48,130 nt of DNA from Thermoleophilia bacterium (GTDB lineage Bacteria > Actinomycetota > Thermoleophilia > Gaiellales > JAICJC01). How positions within the stretch are numbered: position 1 is the stretch's first letter; each line of letters begins with the position of its first letter. Positions 15,962-24,779 of this stretch are shown in pieces. The position numbers and the translations under genes were made by a program. The stretch lies in assembly GCA_025928435.1 (NCBI GenBank), contig JAICJM010000005.1, positions 1-48,130 on the forward strand, given 5' to 3'. The notes under the pieces are model-generated. The model was given only the letters and a program-made list of their open reading frames with translations, had not been told where the DNA came from and ran no database searches.

Positions 15962-17491
15962 ATGAAGGTGCGGGCACAGGTCGCGATGGTGATGAACCTC
16001 GACAAGTGCATCGGCTGCCACACCTGCTCGGTCACCTGCAAGCAGGTGTGGACGAACCGGCCCGGCACGGAGTACGTCTGGTTCAACAACGTCGAGACGA
16101 AGCCGGGGCTCGGGTACCCGCGCACCTACGAGGACAACGAGCGCTGGAAGGGCGGCTGGGAGCTCGACCGCAAGGGCCGGCTGCGCCTCAAGGCCGGCGG
16201 CCAGCTGCGCAAGCTGCTCACGATCTTCTGGAACCCCGACCTGCCGACGATCGACGACTACTACGAGCCCTGGACGTACGACTACGAGACGCTGATCAAT
16301 GCCCCCCTTTCCGAGCATGAGCCGGTCGCGACGCCGCGCTCGCAGCTGACGGGCAGGCCGATGCAGGTCGGCACCGGGCCCAACTGGGACGACAACCTGG
16401 CCGGGGCGCCCGAGCATGCCGTCGCCGACCCGCTCCTCCGCGGCATCGAGGAGAAGGTGCGGATGGAGTACGAGCACGCGTTCATGTTCTACCTGCCGCG
16501 CATCTGCGAGCACTGCCTCAACCCGAGCTGCGTCGCGAGCTGTCCCTCCGGCGCGATGTACAAGCGCGAGGAGGACGGCGTCGTCCTGGTCGACCAGGAC
16601 AAGTGCCGCGCGTGGCGCTTCTGCGTGTCCGGCTGCCCCTACAAGAAGGTCTACTTCAACCACCGCTCGGGCAAGGCCGAGAAGTGCACGCTGTGCTACC
16701 CGCGGCTCGAGGTGGGGCTGCCGACCGTGTGCTCGGAGACGTGCGTCGGCCGGCTGCGCTACCTCGGCCTTGTTCTCTACGACGCCGACCGGGTCGAGGA
16801 GGCGGCGTCGGTGCCCGACCCGCGCCACCTGCTCGAATCGCAGCTCTCGGTCTTCCTCGACCCGCACGACCCGGAGGTGCAGGCGGCGGCGAGCGCCGAG
16901 GGTATCGCGGACGATTGGCTGGAGGCGGCCCGCCGCTCCCCGATCTACCGGCTCGCGGTCGACTGGCGGATCGCCCTTCCACTGCACCCCGAGTACCGGA
17001 CGCTGCCGATGGTCTGGTACGTGCCGCCGCTCTCGCCCATGGACGCCGCCGTCGCGGACGGAAGCTACGACCAGGGCGATCCGGACGACGTCTTCCCTGC
17101 CATCGAGCGCATGCGCATCCCGGTCGAATACCTGGCCAATCTGCTCGCCGCCGGCGACGCCGACGTCATCCGCCGAGTGCTGCGCCGTCTCGCCGCGATG
17201 CGCGGGGTGATGCGTGCGCTGCAGGTGGACGGGAACCGCGACGAGGAGCTGGCGCGCTCGGTCGGGATGGACGTGGACGAGGTGGAGGCGATGTACCGGC
17301 TGCTCGCGATCGCGAAGTACGACGACCGCTACGTGATCCCCAAGGCGCATGCCGAGCACGCGGCGCGGCTCGAGGCTCAGAACGCCGGCTGCTCGGTGCC
17401 CGGCGGCCCGGGCGGCGGCTACGGGGAGGTCGGCTATCCGACGTCGCGGCGGCCGAAGCGGCGGCTGAACGTGCTCGGGGGCGGCGGATGA
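15962..17491 (+). CDS. narH: Respiratory nitrate reductase beta subunit, iron-sulfur
   Basis: 509 aa. Carries the electron-transfer clusters between NarI and NarG. The first set is Cys16, 19, 22 and 26 (CIGCHTCSVTC). Later sets are CEHCLNPSCVASC, CRAWRFCVSGCPY, and CTLC with CSETC. The Trp within CRAWRFC replaces a Cys, the known feature that makes one centre a [3Fe-4S] cluster in NarH. I chose ATG 15962; the in-frame ATG at 15911 would read through the palindromic repeat. The stop overlaps narJ by 4 bp. Confidence 0.97.
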   Translation: MKVRAQVAMVMNLDKCIGCHTCSVTCKQVWTNRPGTEYVWFNNVETKPGLGYPRTYEDNERWKGGWELDRKGRLRLKAGGQLRKLLTIFWNPDLPTIDDYYEPWTYDYETLINAPLSEHEPVATPRSQLTGRPMQVGTGPNWDDNLAGAPEHAVADPLLRGIEEKVRMEYEHAFMFYLPRICEHCLNPSCVASCPSGAMYKREEDGVVLVDQDKCRAWRFCVSGCPYKKVYFNHRSGKAEKCTLCYPRLEVGLPTVCSETCVGRLRYLGLVLYDADRVEEAASVPDPRHLLESQLSVFLDPHDPEVQAAASAEGIADDWLEAARRSPIYRLAVDWRIALPLHPEYRTLPMVWYVPPLSPMDAAVADGSYDQGDPDDVFPAIERMRIPVEYLANLLAAGDADVIRRVLRRLAAMRGVMRALQVDGNRDEELARSVGMDVDEVEAMYRLLAIAKYDDRYVIPKAHAEHAARLEAQNAGCSVPGGPGGGYGEVGYPTSRRPKRRLNVLGGGG

Positions 17492-18090
17492 GGCGCAGGC
17501 CGGCCCCCCACCGCCTGCTGTCGCTTCTGCTCGACTACCCCCGCCCCGAGCTGGACGCCGTGCTCTGGCAGGTGGCGGGCGACGGCGGCCCGGCCCTGGC
17601 CCCCTTCTGGGACTGGTGGCGGAGCACGCCGCTCCCGGCCCGCCAGGCGGCCTACGTGGAGACGTTCGACCTCGACCGGCGCACGGGCCTGCACCTGACG
17701 TACTACCTGCACGGAGACACCCGGCGGCGGGGCATGGCCCTCCTGCGCATGAAGCGGCTCTACGCCGCCGCCGGCTTCCCCCTGGACGAGGGCGAGCTGC
17801 CCGACCACCTGCCGGCGCTGCTCGAGTTCGCGGCGATCGCGCCCGCCGGGTACGGCCAGGCGCTCCTGCGCGAGCACCGGCTCGCGCTCGAGCTGCTGCG
17901 CGCCCGCCTGGCCGACCTGGGCAGCCCGTGGGCATGCACCCTCGAGGTGCTGTGCGCGTCACTGCCGGGGCTGGGCCGGATCGAGCGCGACCGCCTTGCC
18001 CGGCTGGGGGCCGAGGGGCCGCCGGACGAGCGGGTCGGCCTGGAGCCGTTCGCGCCGCCCGAGGTCATGCCCGTGGAGGCGCGGCGGTGA
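17488..18090 (+). CDS. narJ: Nitrate reductase assembly chaperone (delta subunit)
   Basis: 200-aa cytoplasmic chaperone needed for cofactor insertion into NarG before membrane docking. Recognised by HRLLSLLLDYPRPEL at the start, the YVETFDLDRRTGLHLTYYLHGDTR core typical of NarJ, and its place between narH and narI. Mostly helical, with a low-complexity Arg/Ala-rich tail. ATG overlaps the narH stop, and its own stop overlaps the narI GTG, each by 4 bp. Confidence 0.92.
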   Translation: MRRRPAPHRLLSLLLDYPRPELDAVLWQVAGDGGPALAPFWDWWRSTPLPARQAAYVETFDLDRRTGLHLTYYLHGDTRRRGMALLRMKRLYAAAGFPLDEGELPDHLPALLEFAAIAPAGYGQALLREHRLALELLRARLADLGSPWACTLEVLCASLPGLGRIERDRLARLGAEGPPDERVGLEPFAPPEVMPVEARR

Positions 18091-18788
18091 GCGGCGCGGC
18101 CGACACCTACGTCTGGCTGGTGCTGCCGTACGCCGCGACGGCGCTCTTCCTCGGGGGGCACGTGTGGCGCTACCGCCGCGACCAGCTCGGCTGGACGAGC
18201 CGCTCCACCCAGATCCTCGAGAGCCGGATGCTGGCGTGGGGCTCGAACCTGTTCCACTGGGGCGCGATCGCGGTGATCCTCGGCCACGTCGCCGGCATCC
18301 TCGTCCCCGCGAGCGCGACGCGCTCGGTCGGGATCTCCGAGAACGCGTACCACCATCTGGCCGGCATCGGCGGCGGCATCGCCGGCATCGTCTGCCTGAT
18401 CGGCCTCCTGATCCTGATCTACCGCCGTGCCGCCGTCGCCCGTGTGCGCGTCACGACGTCGACCGCCGATGTGGTGGTCTACGCGCTCATCGCAGTGCTC
18501 GTCGTCCTGGGCGTCATCGAAGCGGTCGGCTACAACGTCTTCGGGCCCGGCTACGACTACCGCCAGAGCGTGGGGCCGTGGTTCCGGTCGCTGTTCCACG
18601 ACCCCCAGCCGGAGCTGATGTCGGGCGCGCCCGTCGTCTACCAGCTGCACGCGGCGCTTCCGTGGGCGCTCTACGCGCTGTGGCCGTTCAGCCGTCTGGT
18701 GCACGCCTGGAGCATCCCCGTCCAGTACCTCGGCCGGCCGTATGTCCTCTACCGGCGCCGGTACGCCCCCGGGGCCGCCCGGCGCTGA
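18087..18788 (+). CDS. narI: Nitrate reductase gamma subunit, dihaem cytochrome b
   Basis: 233-aa membrane subunit that oxidises quinol and passes electrons to NarH. Five hydrophobic segments are visible, from TYVWLVLPYAATALFLGG to LHAALPWALYALWPFSR. Candidate haem b ligands are the His in NLFHWGAIAVILGHVAG, the HH of AYHHLAGIGG, and the His of SRLVHAWSIP near the C-terminus. GTG start inside the narJ stop. A gap of 115 bp follows before the transporter gene. Confidence 0.95.
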   Translation: MSGAADTYVWLVLPYAATALFLGGHVWRYRRDQLGWTSRSTQILESRMLAWGSNLFHWGAIAVILGHVAGILVPASATRSVGISENAYHHLAGIGGGIAGIVCLIGLLILIYRRAAVARVRVTTSTADVVVYALIAVLVVLGVIEAVGYNVFGPGYDYRQSVGPWFRSLFHDPQPELMSGAPVVYQLHAALPWALYALWPFSRLVHAWSIPVQYLGRPYVLYRRRYAPGAARR

Positions 18789-18903
18789 GGCCGATGCCGG
18801 CCGCTGCGGATTTCCCGCAGGCGACGTGGGGCGATGCCCGGATGCGCCGCTCACCGGCCGCGCCGATCCTCTGTCGAAGCCAACCGTCCCGAGGGGAATC
18901 CTG

Positions 18904-20094
18904 TTGACCGTGTCAGCATCGCGCGCATCGCGCAACCTGGCGCTTGCCACGATCGCCTTCACCATCTGCTTCACCAGCTGGGGGATCGTGGCCCCGCTGG
19001 CCAAGCACCTCCAGAGCAGCCACGGCTGGTCCGATACGGCCGTGCTGCTCCTGGCAGCCGTTCCGGTGCTGTGCGGCTCGCTGCTGCGCATGCCGGCCGG
19101 CTGGCTGGCCGACCGCCACGGCGGGCGGCGCGTCTTCACGGGCATCATGCTGGCCTCGATCGTGCCCGCCGTCCTGCTCGGCTACGTCACGAGCTACGGC
19201 GTCCTGCTCGTGGTCGGGTTTTTCATGGGCGCGGCCGGGTCGGCGTTCGCGGTCGGCGTGCCGTTCGTGACGGGGTGGTACGGGCGCGCCCGGCAGGGCT
19301 TCGCCGTCGGCGTGTACGGCGTCGGGACGATCGGCCCGGCGATCGCGCTGCTCGTCGTCCCGCACACGCTGAGCCGGTTCGGCCAGGCCCACGTGGGGTG
19401 GGGCATGGCCCTCCTGCTCCTCGCCGGTGCGGCCATGATCTGGTTCCTGGGGAGCGACGCGCCGAACCCGCCGACGCCAACCCGCTACGGCGTCGTGCTC
19501 CGGGCGGGATGGCGGCTCCACCGGCTGTCACTGCTGTACTTCGTGACGTTCGGCGGCTTCGTCGCCATGTTCACGTTCCTGCAGAAGCTGCTCACCAAGT
19601 GGTTCGCCCTTTCCGACGTGGATGCTGCCGCACGGGCCGCGGGCTTCGCCGCCGTGGCCGTCGCCGCGCGCCCGGTCGGCGGCTGGCTCGCCGATCGGTA
19701 CGGCGGCGCGGTCGTGCTCACCGCCGCCTTCGCCGGGATCGCCGTCGACGGGACCGCCCTGGCCGTTGTCGCCGCCCATCCGACCATGCTGACCGTCTCG
19801 ATCGCGTGTCTCACGATGGGCGTGTTCCTCGGCCTCGGCAACGGTGCCGTGTTCAAGCTGGTCCCGCTCGAGTTCCCCGAGAATCCCGGGGCGGCGACGG
19901 GCATTGTCGGTGCCGTCGGAGGCTTCGGAGGCTTCTTCCCGCCCGTCGTGATGGGGCTGGTGAAGAGCTGGACCGGCAGCTTCGCGCTCGGCTTCCTTGG
20001 CCTCGTCGCGTTCTGCGTGATCTGCTTCGCGGTCGTCCTCAGGCTGCTGATGCACGACCAGCCGCAGTCACCGCACAGCCTCAGCCGCGCCTAG
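18904..20094 (+). CDS. narK: NarK-type nitrate/nitrite transporter (MFS)
   Basis: 396 aa with about 12 membrane segments. The first half has the nitrate-signature-like run from GAAGSAFAVGVPFVTGWYG to GVGTIGPAIALL. The second half has GAVGGFGGFFPPVVMG, the Gly-rich motif typical of NarK/NasA. It would import nitrate or exchange it for nitrite in support of NarGHI. I chose TTG 18904 because GAGGGG sits 7 bases upstream; GTG 18910 is the alternative. It may be co-transcribed with narGHJI across the 115-bp gap. Its stop codon overlaps that of the convergent cupin gene in the tetramer CTAG. Confidence 0.93.
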   Translation: MTVSASRASRNLALATIAFTICFTSWGIVAPLAKHLQSSHGWSDTAVLLLAAVPVLCGSLLRMPAGWLADRHGGRRVFTGIMLASIVPAVLLGYVTSYGVLLVVGFFMGAAGSAFAVGVPFVTGWYGRARQGFAVGVYGVGTIGPAIALLVVPHTLSRFGQAHVGWGMALLLLAGAAMIWFLGSDAPNPPTPTRYGVVLRAGWRLHRLSLLYFVTFGGFVAMFTFLQKLLTKWFALSDVDAAARAAGFAAVAVAARPVGGWLADRYGGAVVLTAAFAGIAVDGTALAVVAAHPTMLTVSIACLTMGVFLGLGNGAVFKLVPLEFPENPGAATGIVGAVGGFGGFFPPVVMGLVKSWTGSFALGFLGLVAFCVICFAVVLRLLMHDQPQSPHSLSRA

Positions 20095-20534
20095 CGCGAC
20101 GGCGGCACCGGCGGCACGAACGCGTGCGCCGGCAGCTCTTGGGCGTGGGCCGTCTCGGCATCGGTGTAGTGCTCGGCGGCGGGCCAGGGCGCGAGCACGA
20201 GGAGCAGCATCGCGTCGGAGAGGGCGCGGACGCTGTGTGTCTCGTGCGGGTCGAAGGCGACGAGGATCCCGGGGTGGCACTCGACCGCCTCGCCCGACGC
20301 GGCGATCTCGACCCGGCCGGCCACCACCTGCACGATCGCCCGCTCGCGGACGTGGTGGTCACCCATGGCCTCGCCCGCCGCCAGCTCGATCGCCACGGCC
20401 CGGCACTCCGGCGCGCTGAAGAGCACCCGCGGGATCTGGCCGTCGCGGCGGGGCACCCGGTCGGCGTCGCGCGGCGCCCGCGGCGTGCGCTTCTCGCTGG
20501 ACGGCGGCAGCGATGTCAGGTCCCAGCGCTTCAT
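20091..20534 (-). CDS. Small cupin-domain protein
   Basis: 147 aa with a single cupin barrel: GEAMGDHHVRERAIVQVVAGRVEIAA gives the first motif (His pair, Glu, Gly) and PGILVAFDPHETHSVRALS the second motif with its His. The beginning (MKRWDLTSLPPSSEKRTPR) and the end are variable. These proteins bind a metal and sense or isomerise small molecules; the ligand is unknown. It is convergent with narK and the two share the CTAG stop. Confidence 0.75.
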   Translation of the reverse strand: MKRWDLTSLPPSSEKRTPRAPRDADRVPRRDGQIPRVLFSAPECRAVAIELAAGEAMGDHHVRERAIVQVVAGRVEIAASGEAVECHPGILVAFDPHETHSVRALSDAMLLLVLAPWPAAEHYTDAETAHAQELPAHAFVPPVPPSR

Positions 20535-20556
20535 GGCCGCCAGTCTACCGCGTGGG

Positions 20557-20579
20557 TAACCGGGCCCTGGCCCCGGTTA
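20557..20579 (-). terminator. Hairpin at the end of the ABC operon
   Basis: TAACCGGG (20557-20564) pairs with CCCGGTTA (20572-20579) around a 7-base loop; the TAA stop of the ABC ATPase lies within one arm. It sits at the 3' end of the minus-strand sugar operon, just before the cupin start region. No T-run follows, so Rho-independent action is uncertain. Confidence 0.4.
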
Positions 20580-21596
20580 TCGACCTTCCAGACGCTGCTC
20601 GGTCTCGCGGTCGAACAGGTGCAGGTCGGCGGGGTCGATCGCGAGCGGGAGCCGGTCGCCGGGGCTGACCTGGACGTTTCCGGGCAGGCGGGCCACGACC
20701 TCCTCGCCGCCCGCGTTGCCGTGGACGTACACGTCGCTGCCGAGCGGCTCCACCACGTCGGCGGTGAGCTCGAGCGGGATCCCGCCCGGCACCTCGGCGG
20801 CCGGGTGCATGGCCTCCGGCCGCACGCCGGCGGTCACGTCCGCCCCGCGCCCGACCAGCGGGCCGGGCAGGATGTTCATCGCCGGGCTGCCCACGAAGCG
20901 GGCCACGAACAGGTTGCAGGGTGTCCCGTAGATCTCGTTCGGCGTCCCGACCTGCTGCAGCCGACCCCGGTTCATGACGGCGATCCGGTCGCCGAGCGTC
21001 ATCGCCTCGATCTGGTCGTGGGTGACGTACACCATCGTCGTCCCCAGCCGCCCGTGGAGGCGCTTCAGCTCCGCCCGCAGCTCGGTGCGCAGCTTGGCGT
21101 CGAGGTTCGAGAGCGGCTCGTCGAGCAGGAACGCGACCGGCTCGCGGATCAGCGCCCGCCCCATCGCCACCCGCTGGCGCTGGCCGCCGGACAGCTGGGC
21201 CGGCTTGCGCCTGAGCAGCTCGGCCAGCTCGAGCATCTCCGCCATCGCCGCCACCCGGCGGCCGATCTCGTCCTTCGCCATCCGCCGCCGCCGTAGCGGG
21301 AATGCGAGATTGTCGCGAACCGTCATGTGCGGGTAGAGGGCGTAGCTCTGGAACACCATCGCGACGTCGCGCGCGCCCGGCGAGAGCCCGGCCACATCCC
21401 GCTCGCCGATCAGGATCGTCCCCGAGGTCGGCCCCTCGAGGCCGGCGATCATCCGCAGCGCCGTCGACTTGCCGCAGCCCGACGGCCCGACGAGCACCAT
21501 CAGCTCGCCGTCGCCGATCTCGAGGTCGAGCGCGTCGACCGCGGTCGTCCCGCCCGGGAAGTCCTTCGTCACCGCCTGGAATGCCACCCTCGCCAT
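20577..21596 (-). CDS. Sugar ABC transporter ATPase (MsmX/UgpC type)
   Basis: 339 aa. Walker A GPSGCGKST (near residue 37), Q-loop VFQSYALYPH, signature LSGGQRQRVAMGRAL, Walker B VAFLLDEPLSNLDAKLR and switch His in YVTHDQIEA. The C-terminal third is the OB-like regulatory domain found in carbohydrate importers of the MalK class. Having a dedicated ATPase in the operon is less common in actinobacteria, which often share one MsiK. It is the last gene of the transporter operon, separated from the permease gene by a 206-bp repeat-flanked element. Confidence 0.93.
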   Translation of the reverse strand: MARVAFQAVTKDFPGGTTAVDALDLEIGDGELMVLVGPSGCGKSTALRMIAGLEGPTSGTILIGERDVAGLSPGARDVAMVFQSYALYPHMTVRDNLAFPLRRRRMAKDEIGRRVAAMAEMLELAELLRRKPAQLSGGQRQRVAMGRALIREPVAFLLDEPLSNLDAKLRTELRAELKRLHGRLGTTMVYVTHDQIEAMTLGDRIAVMNRGRLQQVGTPNEIYGTPCNLFVARFVGSPAMNILPGPLVGRGADVTAGVRPEAMHPAAEVPGGIPLELTADVVEPLGSDVYVHGNAGGEEVVARLPGNVQVSPGDRLPLAIDPADLHLFDRETEQRLEGR

Positions 21597-21599
21597 AAC

Positions 21600-21805
21600 T
21601 AGATGGTCGACTCCATGCCGCCGCGCGCCTGGACGCCAGACGGTGGCGGAAGTTCGGCTCGTGGCGGCGCTGCGGCTGTGAACCGTCGCATCGCGTCGTC
21701 CTCAGTCGCGCCCATATTTCGGCCCAATACGAACACTCCCTGCGTTCCTGCGCTGCTCGGTCCACAACCACCCAGGGCACACAGGTTCATGGAGTCGACC
21801 ATCTA
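21600..21805. mobile_element. MITE-like element with 16-bp terminal inverted repeats and TA flanks
   Basis: The left end, TA plus GATGGTCGACTCCATG (21600-21617), is the exact complement of the right end CATGGAGTCGACCATC plus TA (21788-21805). The interior is less GC-rich than its surroundings and encodes no recognisable protein. The flanking TA on each side fits a TA target duplication as made by IS630/mariner-type transposases. Removing the element with one TA leaves permease stop TAG followed two bases later by the ATPase ATG, a tight operon junction like the others here. A 67-aa frame running from repeat to repeat (MVDSMNLC...) is probably a by-product. Confidence 0.7.
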
Positions 21806-22621
21806 CCTGATCCCCGTGGAGGCCAGCGAGCGCACGAACCACCGCTGCGCGCCGATGAACACGATCAGCATCGGCGCCAGCGCCATCACGTTGCCGGCCA
21901 TGAGCAGGTTCCACTTCGTGACGTGCGCCCCCTGGAACGACGCCAGGCCGAGCTGCACCGTGTTCTGGTCGGTCGAGGTGATCACGATCAGCGGCCACAG
22001 GAAGTCGTTCCACGTCCACAGGAACGTGATGATCCCGAGCGTCGCCAGCGCCGGCAGCGACAGCGGCAGCACGACCCGGAAGAGCACGCCGAGCCGGGTG
22101 CTGCCGTCGATCCGGGCCGCCTCCTCGAGGTCGACCGGGAGCGTGCGGAAGAACTGGCGCAGCAGGAAGATGCCGAACGGCGTGACCAGGTTGGGGGCGA
22201 TCAGGCCGCCGAGCGAGTCGACCAGGCCCAGGTGCTGCACGATCAGGAAGGTCGGGATCATGATCACCTGGAACGGCACCATCAGCGTCGCCAGGAGCGC
22301 CACGAACAGCAGCTCGCGGCCGAGGAACCGCAGCCGCGCGAACGCATAGCCGGCCAGGCTGCACAGGACCAGGTTGCTGAGGACGGCCGTGCCCGTGACG
22401 ATCACGCTGTTCACGAAGAAGCGCCCGAACGGCGCCTGGTTCCAGGCCTCGCGGTAGTTGCTCCAGTGGAAGCTCGTCGGGATCAGCGTGGGCGGGAAGT
22501 GGCGGGTCTGGTCGAGCGACTCGACGGACGTCACGAGCATCCAGACGAGCGGCAGCAGCATCACCGCGGAGATCGGCACGAGCGCCAGGTGGCGGGGGCT
22601 GAACGGGAGCCTGGCCCTCAT
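21803..22621 (-). CDS. Sugar ABC transporter permease (MalG type)
   Basis: 272 aa, about six transmembrane helices, starting MRARLPFSPRHLALVPISAV. The cytoplasmic EAA loop that contacts the ATPase reads DLEEAARIDGSTRLGVLFRV. Typical second permease of carbohydrate importers. The ATG overlaps the first permease stop by 4 bp. Its TAG stop codon falls on the edge of the inserted repeat element at 21600-21805, apparently without changing the reading frame. Confidence 0.93.
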   Translation of the reverse strand: MRARLPFSPRHLALVPISAVMLLPLVWMLVTSVESLDQTRHFPPTLIPTSFHWSNYREAWNQAPFGRFFVNSVIVTGTAVLSNLVLCSLAGYAFARLRFLGRELLFVALLATLMVPFQVIMIPTFLIVQHLGLVDSLGGLIAPNLVTPFGIFLLRQFFRTLPVDLEEAARIDGSTRLGVLFRVVLPLSLPALATLGIITFLWTWNDFLWPLIVITSTDQNTVQLGLASFQGAHVTKWNLLMAGNVMALAPMLIVFIGAQRWFVRSLASTGIR

Positions 22622-23505
22622 GAGGAGTAGTGCACCCTCCGGCTCCCCACCCACAGCTGGATCACCGAGAAGACGAGCGTGATCAGGAACAGCACGACGG
22701 CGACCGCGGCCGCGTAGCCGGCGTGGAAGACGACGAACGCCTCGTTGTAGATCTCGTAGACGAGCACCGTGGTCGCCTGCAGCGGCCCGCCACGGGTCGT
22801 CACGTAGATCTCGTCGAAGACCTGGAGCGCGTTGATCGTCGACCACACGATCAGGAACAGCGTCGCCGGCGAGAGCAGCGGCAGCACGACGTGGCGGAAG
22901 GTGGCCCACCGCCTGGCGCCGTCCAGGGCGGCCGCCTCGAGCACGTCCTGCGGGATCCCCTGCAGCGCCGCCAGGTAGATGATCACGTCGAAGCCGAGCC
23001 AGCCCCACACGGTCATCGCCACGACGGCGTAGAGCGCCTGGTCGGGATCCTGGAAGAAGCCATAGGGGCCCAGGCCGACCTTGCCCAGCAGGTAGTTCGC
23101 GATCCCGTAGGTCGGGTCGAGCAGCCAGTTGAAGATGATCCCGGTCGCGACCGTCGACGTCGCGACCGGCACGAACACCGCGGTGCGGTAGAAGCGCGAG
23201 AAGCGGATCTCGGCATGGAGCAGGAGCGCGACGGCCAGCGCCCCGCCGACCGAGATCGGGACGAACAGGATCGTGTAGACGATGGTGCGCCGGATGGAGT
23301 CGCGGAACACCGGGTCGTCGACGAGCGTGCGGTAATTCCCCAGCCCGGCCCAGGTCGGGTTGGTCAGCAGGTCGTTGTGCTGCAGCGAGAGCAGCACCAC
23401 CCACCCGATCGGGACGATCCCGAAGAGGACGATCAGGGCGGTCGCCGGCAGGACGAAGAGCCAGCCGGCGACCTGCTCCGATCCGAGGATGCGGCCGGGC
23501 CTCAC
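22618..23505 (-). CDS. Sugar ABC transporter permease (MalF type)
   Basis: 295 aa with six predicted helices. The N-terminal VAGWLFVLPATALIVLFGIV segment is characteristic of the first permease of this family. The EAA loop is VLEAAALDGARRWATFRHV. GTG start overlapping the binding-protein stop by 4 bp; 3' end overlaps the second permease by 4 bp. It would form the translocation pore with its partner. Confidence 0.93.
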   Translation of the reverse strand: MRPGRILGSEQVAGWLFVLPATALIVLFGIVPIGWVVLLSLQHNDLLTNPTWAGLGNYRTLVDDPVFRDSIRRTIVYTILFVPISVGGALAVALLLHAEIRFSRFYRTAVFVPVATSTVATGIIFNWLLDPTYGIANYLLGKVGLGPYGFFQDPDQALYAVVAMTVWGWLGFDVIIYLAALQGIPQDVLEAAALDGARRWATFRHVVLPLLSPATLFLIVWSTINALQVFDEIYVTTRGGPLQATTVLVYEIYNEAFVVFHAGYAAAVAVVLFLITLVFSVIQLWVGSRRVHYSS

Positions 23506-24779
23506 CCTCCCTGCGCCAGCACCGAGTTCACCTGGTCGGCGGCCTTGGACAGGGCCTGCTGCGGCTGGGCCTTCCCGAGCAGGATCGCCTGGATCGCCTG
23601 TCCCATCGCCTGCGAGATCTCGTTGTAGTCCGTGAGCACCGGCCGGGCCTTGACCGCGTTCTGCTCGTTCTGGACGAACGTCGAGATGCCGTTGTACTTC
23701 TTGATGTAGTCCTGGTAGTCGGGCTGCTTCACCTGCGACGCCCGGATCGGCAGGTCACCGGTGGCGACCGACCAGCGCGTCGCCTCGGCCGGCGAGGTGA
23801 ACCACTTCAGGAACGTCCAGGCGGCCTGGCGGCGATCGTCGCCGTTGTCGAGCATCACCCACTGGTCTGGGCCGGAGATCGTGTCGTGGTTCTGGTCGCC
23901 GGGCAGGATCTGGACGCCGTAGTCGACGTCCGGGAACTGCGAGAGGTCCCACGGCCCGGTGAAGAGCATGCCGATCTTGCCCGAGTTGAACAGGTTCACG
24001 TAGTTCTGGTTGCCGCTGTCGAGGTACACCGAGTGGTCGACGGTGGACATCTGCTGCAGCAGCGTGGCCGCCTTGATGCCCGCGGGCGAGTCGAATGCCG
24101 CGTGCTTCTGGTCGGGCGTCAGGATGTCTCCCCCGGCCTGCCACAGGAGCGCGTCGAAGCGCCACACCGTGTCCTCGCTCGCGTCGTTGACGTACGCCCA
24201 CCCGAACTGCTTCGCGGACGGGTTCGTGAGCCGCTTCGCCGCTGCCCGGAAGTCGTCCCACGTCCAGTCGGCGGTCGGGAACGGGATCCCGGCCTGGCGG
24301 AAGAGCTTCTTGTTGTAGACGAGCGCGAGATTGTCCACCAGTGCGGGGACGCCGATGATCTTGCCGTTCACCGTCACGGCCTGCCGCTCGGCCGGCCAGA
24401 AGTCGTTCCAGTCGATCGAGGGATCGGACTTGATCATCGGCGCGAGGTCGACCGCATGCGGGGTCTGGGCGACGTTCGCGGCCCAGGAGCCGTACAGGTA
24501 GACGATGTCGGGGTAGTGGCCGCCGCGGATCGCCGTCAGCACCTTCTGGAGCGCGTAGTCCGAGTTGCCGTAGTTCTGGACGGTGATGTGGATCTTGGGA
24601 TGGCTGGCGTTGAACCGCGCCGCGGCGGCGGTGATCGCCTTGCCCTCCGTGTCGACGTAGCCGTGCCAGAGCACGATGTTGACCCGCCCGCCGCTCGATG
24701 AACCGGAGCCGCCGCCGCAGCTCGCCGCCAGGGAGAGGACCGCGACGAGCGCGGTCAATAGGTACAGCCGACGTCTCAT
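23502..24779 (-). CDS. Sugar ABC transporter substrate-binding lipoprotein
   Basis: 425 aa, extracellular solute-binding protein family 1. The signal peptide ends in the lipobox-like SLAASC, after which the protein would be lipid-anchored. NIVLWHGYVDTEGKAITAAA and the later FNSGKIGMLFTGPWDL are family landmarks, and several Trp residues (YLYGSW, DWTWDDF, TVWRFDALLW) could stack on sugar rings. It overlaps the SIS gene by 4 bp and permease 1 by 4 bp. Ligand is unknown; oligosaccharides released by the GH114 enzyme are the contextual guess. Confidence 0.92.
   Translation of the reverse strand: MRRRLYLLTALVAVLSLAASCGGGSGSSSGGRVNIVLWHGYVDTEGKAITAAAARFNASHPKIHITVQNYGNSDYALQKVLTAIRGGHYPDIVYLYGSWAANVAQTPHAVDLAPMIKSDPSIDWNDFWPAERQAVTVNGKIIGVPALVDNLALVYNKKLFRQAGIPFPTADWTWDDFRAAAKRLTNPSAKQFGWAYVNDASEDTVWRFDALLWQAGGDILTPDQKHAAFDSPAGIKAATLLQQMSTVDHSVYLDSGNQNYVNLFNSGKIGMLFTGPWDLSQFPDVDYGVQILPGDQNHDTISGPDQWVMLDNGDDRRQAAWTFLKWFTSPAEATRWSVATGDLPIRASQVKQPDYQDYIKKYNGISTFVQNEQNAVKARPVLTDYNEISQAMGQAIQAILLGKAQPQQALSKAADQVNSVLAQGG

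Noticed and set aside
13338..15965. 875-aa open frame inside narG
   Set aside because: Arg/Ala-rich shadow of narG in another frame; narG motifs are complete in the chosen frame.
13966..16125. 719-aa minus-strand frame
   Set aside because: Antisense shadow of narG/narH with no recognisable motifs.
15800..17962. 720-aa minus-strand frame
   Set aside because: Antisense to narH and narJ; biased composition.
21599..21802. 67-aa frame starting MVDSM between the inverted repeats
   Set aside because: Start and stop both lie in the repeat ends, an equivalent start exists on the other strand, and no homology is apparent.
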